Below are positions 8,419 through 17,392 of a DNA stretch of 64,000 bases, in pieces. Position 1 is the first letter of the stretch; every line of letters begins with the position of its first letter. A program made the position numbers and the translations under genes. Under the pieces are notes generated by a model. That model saw nothing but the letters and a program-made list of their open reading frames with translations. It was not told where the DNA came from and did no database searches. Source of the DNA: Nostoc sp. HK-01 (lineage in GTDB: Bacteria; Cyanobacteriota; Cyanobacteriia; Cyanobacteriales; Nostocaceae); assembly GCA_003990705.1 (NCBI GenBank), contig AP018318.1, positions 3,227,501 through 3,291,500 on the forward strand, read 5' to 3'.

Positions 8419-11247
8419 ATGTGGCGTAAATTCCAAGGTTTCATCCAACGCTCTCGCAGTGTTTTAATTATTACTCCCAGTGTCGCTCTCACAGTTATTG
8501 TTGGGCAGTCATTGGGACTTTTTAATTTGCCGGAGTGGAAACTTCGTGATGAATGGATGCGACAGCGTTCGTGCGAAGCACACGCCCTAATTGGGTGTTC
8601 GCAAAATATCATCGCTGACGAAATTGTTATTGTGACAATTGATGAACGCGATATCCAATCAGTTGGTAAATGGCCCATTCCAGATTTATCACTAGCACAA
8701 TTACTAGAAAAGATCCGAGCGCAACAACCCCGCGCCATAGGCTTGGATATCTATCGAGATTTACCCGAAGGTAAAGGACATGAACAACTTGTCCACATCT
8801 TTCGTAACACTCCCAATTTAATTGGCGTAGAGAAAATTACTGGGGAGCGTGTTAATCCGCCACCTGAATTGCAAAAACTGGATCAAGTAGGATTAGCAGA
8901 TTTGGTGTTAGATGGCGATCGCCATGTACGTCGTGCCTTACTTACCTCGACTGATGCCAAACAAGAGGGAAAAGTTAAAGCGGGACTGGCAACTCTTGTC
9001 GCCCTCAAGTACCTGGAAGTTGACAAAATCTCCTTAGAATCCGTTGACGAAAAGCAACAGAAGTTTCGCTTGAATAAGCAAATCTATCTACCACTCCAAA
9101 ATCAAGAGGCAGGTTATTCTGATGCTGATGTTGGTGGCTATCAAATTTTGCTCAACTGGTATGGTTCAGAAGCGGCATTTCGCACAGTAGCTATGCGAGA
9201 TGTGTTAGCAGGCAAAATTCCGGCAAAGATGATGCGCGATCGCATGGTATTTATTGGGTCAACGGCTGCTAGTACCAATGACTTTTTTAGCACACCTTTC
9301 AGTTCCTCTTTGATTTCTGCCCAAAAACCTACACCAGGTGTGGTTATTCATGCCAATATTGCCCATCAAATAGTCCAAGGTGCAAAAACCGGCAAAGCCA
9401 ACCTCCACGGTATTTCTGGAATTACAGCGTCATTTTGGATTATTGTGTGGTCTTTGATTGGTTCTGGTGGTAGTTGGTTTTTAGCGAGTGTGCGTACCCA
9501 GCGCCAGATTCCAGGAGGGAAAATTCTTTGGGCAACTGTAGGTATCAGTGGTGCTTTGATGGGTGGTGGTTATGGGATGTTTCTGCACGGTATTCTAATT
9601 CCAGTAACTCCAGGGTTAGCAGCATTCATTAGTAGCGTCATTGCCACTACTAATGCCTATAAACAACAGAAGTTAGAAGAAGCGAATCGACAACTAGAAA
9701 TTGCCAACTCTCAACTCCTAGATTATTCCAAAACTCTCGAATTCAAAGTTGAAGAGCGAACTCATGAACTACTGGAGGCTAAACAGGCTGCTGATGCTGC
9801 TAACGAGGCCAAGAGCGAGTTTCTCGCCAATATGAGTCATGAGTTACGTACTCCGTTAAATGGCATTCTGGGTTTTGCCCAAGTATTAGAACTATCGCCA
9901 AACTTGACTGAGAAAAATCGAGAGGGAGTCAGTATTATTTATCAATGCGGGTCGCACCTACTGACGCTGATCAATGACATTCTAGATCTCTCGAAAATTG
10001 AAGCTCGTAAATTAGAATTAGTCACAACTAATGTACATTTACCCACTTTTTTACATAGTGTAACTGAGATTTGCAGTATTCGAGCCGAACAAAAAGGAAT
10101 TGGATTTAATATCTTAATGGACAATTCCCTAGCAGTTGTCATTCAAGTAGATGAAAAGCGGCTAAGGCAAGTTTTGATCAACTTACTGGGCAACGCTATC
10201 AAATTTACAGACACTGGTAGCGTCACATTTAAAGTAGATGTGATTGAGCAAGAGTCTTCTCAAGTGACCAATGAGACTAAAGAAGTAAGTTATCAGAAGA
10301 TTCGCTTCCAGATTGAAGATACAGGTATTGGGATGTCACCAGACCAATTAGAGAAAATCTTTTTGGCCTTTGAGCAAGTAGGTGAAGCTGGACGGAAATC
10401 TGAAGGTACAGGTTTGGGATTAGCCATCAGTCAAAGAATTGCCACATTAATGGGTAGCCAAATTCAAGTACAGAGTAGCTTGGGAGAAGGTAGTCTATTT
10501 TGGTTGGATTTAACACTACCAGTACCAGTGTCTCATGACTGGAATACGGGAACTATTGCCGCCAGTGATCAGAAAATCATGGGGATTCGGGGTCGTACGC
10601 CCAAAATTTTGATTGTCGATGATGATCGCAACCACCTTTCTCTGTTGAGTAGTCTGCTACAAAAAATTGGCTGTCGAACTTTAGAAGCAACCGACGGCAA
10701 ACAAGGGCTACAAGTAGCAACTGAGTATCAGCCAGATATGATTGTGCTTGATTTAGCGATGCCAAACATGGATGGTTTTGAGCTAATGGTGCAATTACAA
10801 GAAAATCCCCACACTCGTTTGATTCCGATTATTGTTTCTAGTGCTAGAGTGTTCGAGGAAAATCAGCAACGAAGTTTAGAGGCTGGCGCAACAGCATTCT
10901 TACCCAAACCTTTGCAAGTTGATGAACTATTAAATGCAGTGAGATCGCTTCTCAATGTGGACTGGATCTATGCCCCATCTCCATCTCAGCAGTTACCGGC
11001 CAAGAATGAGCCAATAGAGCAGAATAGTGAGTTGACTTTGCCATCTCAGGAGATTTTGCAACAACTATATCATCTAGCAATGATGGGGGATATTCCCGCG
11101 ATCGAGGCAATGATCACAGAGTTAATTAAACAAGATAGTCAGTTCACTCCTTTTGCGACTACCTTGGGTAAACTTACTGCCAATTTCCAAACCACAAAAA
11201 TCCGTAAGTTCCTGAAAAAATTTGTCACCACGGAGTCACATCAATGA
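8419..11247 (+). CDS. CHASE2-domain hybrid sensor histidine kinase
   Basis: 942 residues. An N-terminal transmembrane helix (about 15-35) is followed by an extracytoplasmic CHASE2 sensor (about 45-310, with V-T-I-D-E-R-D-I and the A-I-G-L-D-I-Y block) and three membrane helices (about 330-410). After a coiled coil come a HisKA domain (phospho-acceptor His474 in M-S-H-E-L-R-T-P), a HATPase (N-A-I-K-F, D-T-G-I-G-M, G-T-G-L-G-L) and a receiver domain (Asp778 in V-L-D-L-A-M-P). A C-terminal helical part of about 85 residues follows. CHASE2 ligands are unknown. Residues about 50-62 ([13 protein letters not shown]) are encoded by a short palindromic segment that looks like a dispersed repeat inserted in frame. 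The stop overlaps the next kinase gene, so the two are co-translated. Confidence 0.92.
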   Translation: MWRKFQGFIQRSRSVLIITPSVALTVIVGQSLGLFNLPEWKLRDEWMRQRSCEAHALIGCSQNIIADEIVIVTIDERDIQSVGKWPIPDLSLAQLLEKIRAQQPRAIGLDIYRDLPEGKGHEQLVHIFRNTPNLIGVEKITGERVNPPPELQKLDQVGLADLVLDGDRHVRRALLTSTDAKQEGKVKAGLATLVALKYLEVDKISLESVDEKQQKFRLNKQIYLPLQNQEAGYSDADVGGYQILLNWYGSEAAFRTVAMRDVLAGKIPAKMMRDRMVFIGSTAASTNDFFSTPFSSSLISAQKPTPGVVIHANIAHQIVQGAKTGKANLHGISGITASFWIIVWSLIGSGGSWFLASVRTQRQIPGGKILWATVGISGALMGGGYGMFLHGILIPVTPGLAAFISSVIATTNAYKQQKLEEANRQLEIANSQLLDYSKTLEFKVEERTHELLEAKQAADAANEAKSEFLANMSHELRTPLNGILGFAQVLELSPNLTEKNREGVSIIYQCGSHLLTLINDILDLSKIEARKLELVTTNVHLPTFLHSVTEICSIRAEQKGIGFNILMDNSLAVVIQVDEKRLRQVLINLLGNAIKFTDTGSVTFKVDVIEQESSQVTNETKEVSYQKIRFQIEDTGIGMSPDQLEKIFLAFEQVGEAGRKSEGTGLGLAISQRIATLMGSQIQVQSSLGEGSLFWLDLTLPVPVSHDWNTGTIAASDQKIMGIRGRTPKILIVDDDRNHLSLLSSLLQKIGCRTLEATDGKQGLQVATEYQPDMIVLDLAMPNMDGFELMVQLQENPHTRLIPIIVSSARVFEENQQRSLEAGATAFLPKPLQVDELLNAVRSLLNVDWIYAPSPSQQLPAKNEPIEQNSELTLPSQEILQQLYHLAMMGDIPAIEAMITELIKQDSQFTPFATTLGKLTANFQTTKIRKFLKKFVTTESHQ

Positions 11248-12545
11248 TCACTGAAGCTCTTTTGAAACCAATGCACATATTATTGGTGGACGATAATCCC
11301 AATAATTTGAAGGTGCTATCTGAAGCGATTAAGGGATGTGGTTGGAAAGCACTGATGGCGACGGATGGCGAGTCAGCGATTGAACAAACAGAATACGCTC
11401 ATCCCGATTTAATTCTCCTTGATGTGATGATGCCAGGTCTTGATGGATTTGAAACTTGTCGCAGGCTGAAAGCTAATGATATCACTCAGAGTATTCCTGT
11501 CATTTTTATGACTGCCTTGTCTGATGCTACAGACAAAGTGAAAGGACTGGAAATTGGCGCAGTTGACTACATTACCAAACCTTTTCAACAAGAAGAAGTC
11601 ATTGCTCGACTCAAGTTACATCTAAAAATATCCCATCTGACGCGCACATTGGAACAGCGGGTGCAAGAACGTACCGCGGAATTAACCCATTCTATACAAC
11701 AGTTACAACAAACCCAATTGCAATTAATCCAGAGTGAGAAAATGTCTACTCTGGGACAGCTTGTTGCGGGTATAGGTCATGAAATTAATAACCCAATTGG
11801 TTTTATTAGTGGCAACTGCACTTATATTGAGCAATATGTAAATGATCTTTTTCGTTTGGTGAATCTGCAACAGCACAAGTTATCAGAGCCTGATCCCGAA
11901 CTAGAAGAACTGATGGAAGAAATTGACTTAGAGTATCTAGTTGAGGATTTACCAAAACTTCTCTTATCAATGCACCAGGGAATTGATCGTCTCAAAGACA
12001 TCAGCCTATCTTTGAGAACTTTTGCTCGTGCCGATATTTCATCTAAGATCAAGTTTCAAATTCATGAAGGACTGGATAGTACGATTATGCTATTAAAACA
12101 TCGCCTTAAAGACCAAGGCGATCGCCCTAAAATCGAAGTTGTTACAAAATACAGTGAGTTACCCCCAATTACTTGCTATCCCGGACAACTGAATCAAGTG
12201 TTTATGAATATTATTGCTAATGCTATTGATGCCTTTGATGACCTGCATCAAAACGCCTCAAAACAGAAGATAGCCCCTTGTCAATACACGATCACGATTA
12301 CTACATCGGTTGATGAGCAGCAACAAACAGTGACAATTTGTATCGAAGATAATGCTTTAGGTATGCCGCCGGAAGTGCAAGCTAGAATTTTTGAGCCATC
12401 TTTTACAACTAAACCTGTGGGTAAGGGAACTGGTCTAGGATTAGCGATTAGCTACCAAATCATTGTCGATAAACATAATGGACACATCCGCTGTTCGTCA
12501 ATTTCTGGTCAGGGAACGAAGTTTGTGATTACTCTACCAATTTAG
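11244..12545 (+). CDS. Receiver-histidine kinase (response regulator/kinase hybrid)
   Basis: 433 residues; the ATG overlaps the preceding stop (ATGA). An N-terminal receiver domain (I-L-L-V-D-D-N, phospho-acceptor Asp60 in L-L-D-V-M-M-P, conserved Lys in I-T-K-P-F) is joined by a coiled coil to a kinase of the N-N-P-I-G type (His179 in G-H-E-I-N-N-P) with a HATPase domain ([23 protein letters not shown]). There are no membrane segments, so it is cytoplasmic. With the CHASE2 kinase it probably forms a phosphorelay: the membrane sensor phosphorylates this receiver, which controls the attached kinase. No output regulator with a DNA-binding domain is nearby. In D-N-A-L-G-M the G1 box has Ala-Leu where most kinases have Gly-x-Gly. 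Confidence 0.92.
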   Translation: MITEALLKPMHILLVDDNPNNLKVLSEAIKGCGWKALMATDGESAIEQTEYAHPDLILLDVMMPGLDGFETCRRLKANDITQSIPVIFMTALSDATDKVKGLEIGAVDYITKPFQQEEVIARLKLHLKISHLTRTLEQRVQERTAELTHSIQQLQQTQLQLIQSEKMSTLGQLVAGIGHEINNPIGFISGNCTYIEQYVNDLFRLVNLQQHKLSEPDPELEELMEEIDLEYLVEDLPKLLLSMHQGIDRLKDISLSLRTFARADISSKIKFQIHEGLDSTIMLLKHRLKDQGDRPKIEVVTKYSELPPITCYPGQLNQVFMNIIANAIDAFDDLHQNASKQKIAPCQYTITITTSVDEQQQTVTICIEDNALGMPPEVQARIFEPSFTTKPVGKGTGLGLAISYQIIVDKHNGHIRCSSISGQGTKFVITLPI

Positions 12546-12631
12546 CTTTGCACTCTTGGCTAGGAATCAAAGCAACTATTGCTATCATATTTTTTTAGAC
12601 TATTTAGTAGCCATTAAATCAACCCAAGCCA

Positions 12632-12796
12632 CTAGCTTTTCGTGGTACTATTCAGGTCTGAATCCAGTTTTTTGAGTTGGTAATTAATCTCGACAATCTG
12701 CCTTAGTTCATCATCAAAATTGGTGTAGACAATGCGCTGTTCTTGAGGTTCAATAAATTTCCCTAAATCCCATAGTTGACGATGTGTTTGCGTGGG
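12632..12796 (-). pseudogene. Unrecognised gene remnant (3' end only)
   Basis: The minus strand has a 55-codon open stretch with clear coding character (H-R-Q-L-W-D-L-G-K-F-I-E-P-Q-E-Q-R, then Y-T-N-F-D-D-E-L-R-Q-I) ending in TAG at 12632. A TGA just upstream closes the frame and there is no plausible start. It looks like the last 50 residues of a larger protein whose body has been lost. I cannot name the family. It is followed at 12816 by a short inverted repeat of mobile-element type, which may mark the deletion point. Confidence 0.4.
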
Positions 12797-12815
12797 TCAA
12801 CTCTGAATATTGATC

Positions 12816-12874
12816 AGGACTTACGCAGAGGTTACGGATAAATGAGAGTTTGAGAGGTGTTTTGCGTAAGTTCT
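12816..12874. repeat. Short inverted-repeat element (MITE remnant?)
   Basis: AGGACTTACGCA at 12816-12827 and TGCGTAAGTTCT at 12863-12874 are inverted copies (11 of 12 matching) flanking 35 bases. Ends of this type (ACTTACGCA) are common on insertion sequences and small non-autonomous elements of Nostocales. No transposase is present. Confidence 0.5.
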
Positions 12875-12983
12875 ATTGATGCTAAATGACTCAACTTGGA
12901 TGTGTGCAATCAAGTTCAGTTGCGCTTTCATGAGATATTGAATAAGTATCAAGCTCAATGAAATGTAAATAAATTTAGGTTAA

Positions 12984-13055
12984 AGCCAGCAGCTGGATTT
13001 GAACCTGCGACCTTCCGATTACAAGTCGGATGCACTACCACTGTGCTATGCTGGC
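12984..13055 (-). tRNA. tRNA-Thr (anticodon TGT)
   Basis: On the minus strand a 72-nt cloverleaf can be folded: acceptor stem GCCAGCA/TGCTGGC, D-stem GCAC/GTGC, anticodon stem TCCGA/TCGGA with loop CTTGTAA (anticodon TGT), 5-nt variable loop, T-loop TTCAAAT and discriminator U. CCA is not encoded. The T-stem GCAGG/CCAGC has an A-A mismatch at its middle pair, which is unusual. Either the gene tolerates it or this is a slightly decayed copy. Confidence 0.9.
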
Positions 13056-13193
13056 ATTATTAAGCTCACCGATTTCTGATTATAGCATAAGCAAAATATT
13101 TGTCTAGAGGAAGCTGCGAAAAAAATTAGATTGGATCTTCGAGACTGGAAGGTTAGTCCCTAAACCTAAATAATTGCATCTTGCAACAGCAGT

Positions 13194-13289
13194 TTTATTT
13201 CAATTAAAGTCAGATAGGCAATTGTGAAAATGCGCTTCTTATCTGATTTTTGCGTTGCGGATATTGCCCACCCTACAGTTATTGAGAAT
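13194..13289. repeat. Non-coding segment shared with 42324-42419
   Basis: This stretch (starting TTTATTTCAATTAAAGTCAG, ending TTATTGAGAAT) aligns along its whole length with 42324-42419, with scattered substitutions and small gaps. Neither copy has a convincing reading frame. The rest of the gap from 13056 to 13612 has no gene. Confidence 0.55.
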
Positions 13290-13444
13290 CGAGACAAAAA
13301 AATCCTTGAGTTGCCGATAAAGTTGATAAATTAATATTCATAGCAAAAGCTAACTAAAAATCCTGGGCTGGACGCAAAAAGATTGAATACAGTGGCAAAC
13401 TGTATTTTTTTTGACACGGCTAGGTAAAGAAACAGCAATGGATG

Positions 13445-13581
13445 AAGGAGGCAAGAGGCAGAAGGCAGGAGGCAGCAGGTTTTGTGCAGAAGGGGATTCT
13501 GAACCCTCCTGAACAATAGCTACTGAACTTTCGTTCAGTGGAGGTCTTAAACCCTGCCTCCTGCCTCCTAACTCCTGCCTT
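13445..13581. repeat. GGAGGCAGAAGGCAG-type repeat, inverted across the argF leader
   Basis: A purine-rich run of AGGAGGCA/GAAGGCA units at 13445-13479 is mirrored by its complement at 13553-13581. Between them lies a small perfect hairpin (CTGAAC/GTTCAG at 13522-13538). Repeats of this kind are common STRR-like intergenic sequences of filamentous cyanobacteria. Here they would fold into a long hairpin immediately upstream of argF and could affect its transcription or translation. Confidence 0.6.
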
Positions 13582-13612
13582 CAAAGATAATTGTTCTTTA
13601 CAAATCAAAAAT

Positions 13613-14533
13613 ATGGCAGTGTTAATCGGACGAGATGTATTAAGTCTGGCGGACTTCAGTCCAACGGAACTTCAAGAAATTCTGGAATTGGCTGGTAAGC
13701 TTAAATCTCAACAGCTAAAGTTGCGGTGTAATAAGGTGTTGGGTTTGCTGTTTTCTAAAGCTTCCACTCGCACGCGTGTGAGTTTTACTGTGGCGATGTA
13801 TCAACTAGGTGGACAGGTAATCGATTTGCATCCTAATGTTACCCAAGTGAGTCGCGGTGAACCAATTCAAGATACAGCACGGGTACTAGATCGATATTTA
13901 GATATTTTGGCTATTCGGACTTTTGCCCAGCAGGATTTAGAAATTTTCGCTAATTATGCCAAAATTCCCGTAATTAATGCGCTGACTGATGCGGAACATC
14001 CTTGTCAGATATTGGCTGATTTATTGACGATTCAAGAATGTTTTGGGAAGTTGGCTGGTTTAACTTTAACTTATGTGGGTGATGGAAATAATGTGGCGAA
14101 TTCTTTGATGCTGGGTTGCGCTTTGACGGGGATGAATGTCAGGGTTGCTACTCCCCAAGGATTTGAACCAGATGCCAAAATTGTAGAACAAGCAAGGGCG
14201 ATCGCGGGTGGTAAAACTGAAGTTATGCTGACTTATGACCCGGAATTAGCCTCTAAGGATGCTTCTGTACTTTACACTGATGTTTGGGCAAGTATGGGTC
14301 AAGAACAAGAAGCTGATGACCGAATGCCAATTTTTCAACCTTATCAAATTTCGGAACAACTGCTGAGTTTGGCTGATCAAGATGCAATTGTTTTACATTG
14401 TTTACCAGCCCATCGCGGCGAGGAAATTACTGAAGAAGTAATTGAAGGTTCACAGTCACGAGTTTGGGATCAGGCCGAAAATCGTCTCCACGCACAAAAA
14501 GCTTTGCTGGCTAGTATTTTGGGGGCGGAATGA
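13613..14533 (+). CDS. argF: Ornithine carbamoyltransferase
   Basis: 306 residues from the ATG at 13613, the usual length. The frame stays open upstream to 13538, but that part is repeat DNA. The enzyme makes citrulline from ornithine and carbamoyl phosphate in arginine synthesis. Diagnostic sites are intact: the carbamoyl-phosphate loop S-T-R-T-R (51-55), H-P-C-Q (129-132) and the ornithine-binding H-C-L-P-A-H-R-G (262-269). Cytoplasmic, acting as a trimer in the family. It is followed by a T-rich hairpin terminator and then lexA, the order also known from Anabaena sp. PCC 7120. Confidence 0.96.
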   Translation: MAVLIGRDVLSLADFSPTELQEILELAGKLKSQQLKLRCNKVLGLLFSKASTRTRVSFTVAMYQLGGQVIDLHPNVTQVSRGEPIQDTARVLDRYLDILAIRTFAQQDLEIFANYAKIPVINALTDAEHPCQILADLLTIQECFGKLAGLTLTYVGDGNNVANSLMLGCALTGMNVRVATPQGFEPDAKIVEQARAIAGGKTEVMLTYDPELASKDASVLYTDVWASMGQEQEADDRMPIFQPYQISEQLLSLADQDAIVLHCLPAHRGEEITEEVIEGSQSRVWDQAENRLHAQKALLASILGAE

Positions 14534-14554
14534 ACAGGAAAGCCTAAAAAGATC

Positions 14555-14602
14555 AAAGGCAAAAGAACCAAAATTTTTCTTTCTTTTGCCTTTTATTTTT
14601 TT
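14555..14602 (+). terminator. Terminator after argF
   Basis: AAAGGCAAAAGAA (14555-14567) pairs with TTCTTTTGCCTTT (14581-14593), followed by TATTTTTTTAT. The arms consist of the AAAGGCAAAAG repeat, which recurs after lexA and after the phytochrome response regulator. Confidence 0.6.
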
Positions 14603-14631
14603 ATTTAACCTTGTTATCTGGATTTTTTTGT

Positions 14632-14645
14632 AGTACTAATGTTCT
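14632..14645 (+). promoter_or_regulatory. LexA box (SOS operator) upstream of lexA
   Basis: AGTACTAATGTTCT fits the published cyanobacterial LexA consensus RGTACNNNDGTWCB at every position. It lies 32 bases upstream of the chosen lexA start, so lexA is probably autoregulated. A visual scan on the plus strand found no second match in the window. Confidence 0.8.
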
Positions 14646-14677
14646 AGGGACATTTGTATTTACTTGCAACAATTATT

Positions 14678-15283
14678 ATGGAAAGACTAACAGAAGCGCA
14701 ACAAGAATTATATGAATGGTTGGCAGAATATATCCGAACGCACCAACATTCTCCTTCAATTCGACAAATGATGCAAGGGATGAATTTGAAGTCGCCAGCA
14801 CCTATTCAAAGTCGCTTAGAACATTTAAGAAATAAAGGCTACATTGAATGGACTGAAGGTAAAGCCCGCACAATCCGGGTTTTGCATCCAGTCAAACAAG
14901 GTGTACCCATTTTAGGCAATATTGCGGCTGGTGGTTTAATTGAGCCTTACACGGAGGCTGTAGATTATTTAGATTTTGGCAACTTTGCTTTACCGCCACA
15001 AACCTATGCTTTGCGGGTGACAGGCGACAGTATGATAGAAGATTTAATTGCTGATGGCGATGTGGTATTTTTACGACCAGTCATAGAACCAGATCAGTTA
15101 AAAAATGGCACAATTGTTGCAGCAAGGGTGGATGGTTACGGTAATACATTAAAACGTTTTTACCGCAATGGCGATCGCGTCACTCTCCAACCTGCTAACC
15201 AAAAGTATAGCCCCATTGAAGTTTTAGCTATGCAGGTACAGGTTCAAGGTTCTCTTGTTGGCGTTTGGCGTGGATATAACTGA
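14678..15283 (+). CDS. lexA: LexA repressor
   Basis: 201 residues from the ATG at 14678 (M-E-R-L-T-E-A-Q-Q-E), the canonical LexA beginning. The in-frame ATG at 14654 would add eight residues and sit closer to the operator. Residues 1-68 form the winged helix-turn-helix DNA-binding domain. The C-terminal half is the S24 self-cleaving peptidase: cleavage site Ala84-Gly85, nucleophile Ser118 in T-G-D-S-M, and general base Lys159 in T-L-K-R. All three are present, so RecA-stimulated autocleavage should work, although in some cyanobacteria LexA also governs redox and carbon genes. Its own operator is at 14632-14645. Confidence 0.96.
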   Translation: MERLTEAQQELYEWLAEYIRTHQHSPSIRQMMQGMNLKSPAPIQSRLEHLRNKGYIEWTEGKARTIRVLHPVKQGVPILGNIAAGGLIEPYTEAVDYLDFGNFALPPQTYALRVTGDSMIEDLIADGDVVFLRPVIEPDQLKNGTIVAARVDGYGNTLKRFYRNGDRVTLQPANQKYSPIEVLAMQVQVQGSLVGVWRGYN

Positions 15284-15289
15284 AGGTAA

Positions 15290-15342
15290 AAGTCAAAAGT
15301 CAAAAGGCAAAAGAAAAAATTTTTACTTTTAACTTTTGACTT
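15290..15342 (+). terminator. Hairpin after lexA
   Basis: The AAGTCAAAAG-type arm at 15290-15306 pairs with 15326-15342 (one mismatch) around a loop containing AAAAAATTTTT. It is built of the same A-rich heptamer repeats as the argF terminator and probably ends lexA transcription. Confidence 0.5.
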
Positions 15343-15381
15343 TGTATTAGGGTTCATCACCAACTTTGTTTTTGATTTTTT

Positions 15382-16857
15382 ATGTACCTAACGCAAAATT
15401 CGGTGCAGCAAATACCTGCTTTTCGGCTAAGAATACCTTTTGCTAGGGAAGATAAGGGTAAGTACCATCACCAAGCACTACCAGGATGTCCGAGGATACC
15501 GCCATCTCTGCAATTGCGCCAGTATCAGCATCAAGCTGTCACTAATTGGTTTGCTAACAACGGTAGAGGTACGCTAAAAATGGCAACTGGTAGTGGTAAA
15601 ACTATCACTGCACTGGCGATCACTTGTGAATTGTACCAGCAAATTAACTTACAAGTGCTGTTGGTGGTGTGTCCCTATCGCCATCTTGTTACTCAATGGG
15701 CGCGAGAATGCGAAAAGTTTAATTTACAACCGATATTAGCCTTTGAGAATGTCCGCAGTTGGCAAAGTCAACTTTCTACTCAACTTTACAATTTGCGTTC
15801 TGGTTCTCAAGGCTTTATCACCATCATTACTACTAACTCCACATTAATTGGTGAAGGTTTCCAATCGCAACTCAAGTATTTACCGCCGAAAACGTTAATT
15901 ATTGGTGATGAAGCCCATAATTTAGGCGCACCAAAATTAGAAGAAAGCTTACCTCGACGGGTTGGGTTGCGATTAGCTTTATCTGCTACGCCTGAAAGAT
16001 ATTTTGATGATAGCGGTACGCAATCTTTATTTGATTATTTCGGCCCGGTACTGCAACCAGAGTTTACATTGCGGGATGCGATCGCTCAAGGAGCTTTGGT
16101 ACATTATTTGTATTATCCAATTTTGGTGGAATTAACGGAAACAGAAAGTATTGCCTATTTAAAGTTAACTAAAAAAATCGGACGTTCTCTACTATATCGA
16201 GAACGCAAAATAGGTAATAACCCAAACTTTGAAGACAATGAAGATTTAAAACCTTTATTAATGCAACGGGCGAGATTAATTGGTGCAGCAGCCAATAAAT
16301 TATCCGCCTTACGGCAATTAATGGCAACACGCCGCGAAACCACTCATACACTGTTTTATTGTAGTGATGGTTCATTAGAAACAGGACGTTCATCTCTGCA
16401 ACAACTCAAAGCCGTTGTGAAAATTCTGGGAGGAGATTTAGGGTATAAAGTTAGTACCTACACAGCCCAAACACAATTAGAAGAAAGAGAAGTTTTACGC
16501 CGTCAATTTGAAAGTGGAGAATTACAAGGGTTAGTCGCCATTCGCTGTTTAGATGAGGGCGTTGATATTCCGGCAATTAAAACAGCGGTGATTTTATCGA
16601 GTTCTGGAAATCCGCGCCAATTTATTCAGCGTCGAGGCAGAGTTTTACGCCCCCATCCTAGTAAGGAACGGGCGACTATTTACGATATGATTGTGCTGCC
16701 ACCAAATTTGGATAGGGAAACCATAGAAGTTGAACGCAATCTATTAAGAAAAGAACTGCGCCGCTTTGTGGAATTTGCCGATTTAGCCGATAATGCTGGG
16801 GAAGCAAGAATGAAATTGTTAGATTTACAAAAACGCTATGGATTGTTAGATGTTTAG
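15382..16857 (+). CDS. SF2 DEAD/DEAH-type helicase (restriction/repair-like)
   Basis: 491 residues. Superfamily 2 motifs are visible in order: Q-Y-Q-H-Q-A-V (Q-like), motif I M-A-T-G-S-G-K-T (about 70-77), motif II G-D-E-A-H-N (about 175), motif III L-S-A-T-P, and motif VI Q-F-I-Q-R-R-G-R-V-L-R in the second RecA lobe. It resembles the ResIII/XPB-like helicases found as stand-alone or DISARM/Dnd/type III restriction partners, not replicative helicases. There is no nuclease domain. The two genes downstream encode a 57-aa protein and a DndD-like ATPase on the same strand, so the three may act together on modified or damaged DNA. Separated from lexA by a hairpin, with no LexA box of its own seen. 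Confidence 0.85.
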   Translation: MYLTQNSVQQIPAFRLRIPFAREDKGKYHHQALPGCPRIPPSLQLRQYQHQAVTNWFANNGRGTLKMATGSGKTITALAITCELYQQINLQVLLVVCPYRHLVTQWARECEKFNLQPILAFENVRSWQSQLSTQLYNLRSGSQGFITIITTNSTLIGEGFQSQLKYLPPKTLIIGDEAHNLGAPKLEESLPRRVGLRLALSATPERYFDDSGTQSLFDYFGPVLQPEFTLRDAIAQGALVHYLYYPILVELTETESIAYLKLTKKIGRSLLYRERKIGNNPNFEDNEDLKPLLMQRARLIGAAANKLSALRQLMATRRETTHTLFYCSDGSLETGRSSLQQLKAVVKILGGDLGYKVSTYTAQTQLEEREVLRRQFESGELQGLVAIRCLDEGVDIPAIKTAVILSSSGNPRQFIQRRGRVLRPHPSKERATIYDMIVLPPNLDRETIEVERNLLRKELRRFVEFADLADNAGEARMKLLDLQKRYGLLDV

Positions 16858-17218
16858 ATACTAATCTGCGTCTGCGTAGCTTGTGGCAAGTCGCTTACGC
16901 GTCTACATCTGCGGTTAATTTTGTAAAATTTTGTTTGCTATCTGTAAATGTCTCAATTTATCATGGGATAGTTAATATTGATAATAATAGGATAAAAGCA
17001 AAATTTTTAAAGCGGCATAAACTCTATTATAATCAATATTTAACCTAAAATCAGTATATCAGTATATTCCCCAAACTCAACCCCAATTTTGTCAAAAAAT
17101 TTTAAAATTTCTCCGCTCATAATTCCCCCAAATTAAAGATGCGAATAAGAGTCGCATTGCGGATGTAAAATTGCAGAGACAGACAGCTAAAATAAAGCAT
17201 AACTCATACGAAACAGAG
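16858..17218. other. Intergenic gap before the 57-aa/DndD-like operon
   Basis: No gene. At 16866-16915 there is a dispersed GCGTCTGCGTAGC/GCTTACGCGTC-type repeat. The remainder is AT-rich and includes a doubled ATCAGTAT (17051-17066). A promoter for the downstream pair must lie here, but I cannot place it. Confidence 0.5.
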
Positions 17219-17392
17219 ATGTTGCCAGAGCAAAATATCGATGATGTGCAAGAGCCAATTACTAGCGCCTCGCCGGAAGTGCGGCAAATTATTGAGCGAA
17301 TCTGGAATCTAGAAAAAAGCAGGCTGGATAAAAAAAGTAATAGCCCCATCAACGATGATATTTTGGCAATTGTCAAGGAAGCCGTACAATGA
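17219..17392 (+). CDS. Small protein in DndD-like operon
   Basis: 57 residues from the ATG at 17219. The frame is open from a TTG at 17171, but the ATG has a purine-rich upstream stretch (AAACAGAG) and gives a protein typical of this position. It is acidic at the N-terminus with an amphipathic helix in the middle (E-V-R-Q-I-I-E-R-I-W-N-L-E-K), and has no cysteine or membrane segment. Its stop overlaps the next start by 4 bases (ATGA), so it is translationally coupled to the ATPase and is probably its partner. Small proteins of this size are known companions of DndD-like ATPases in DNA-modification loci, but I cannot name the family. Confidence 0.72.
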   Translation: MLPEQNIDDVQEPITSASPEVRQIIERIWNLEKSRLDKKSNSPINDDILAIVKEAVQ

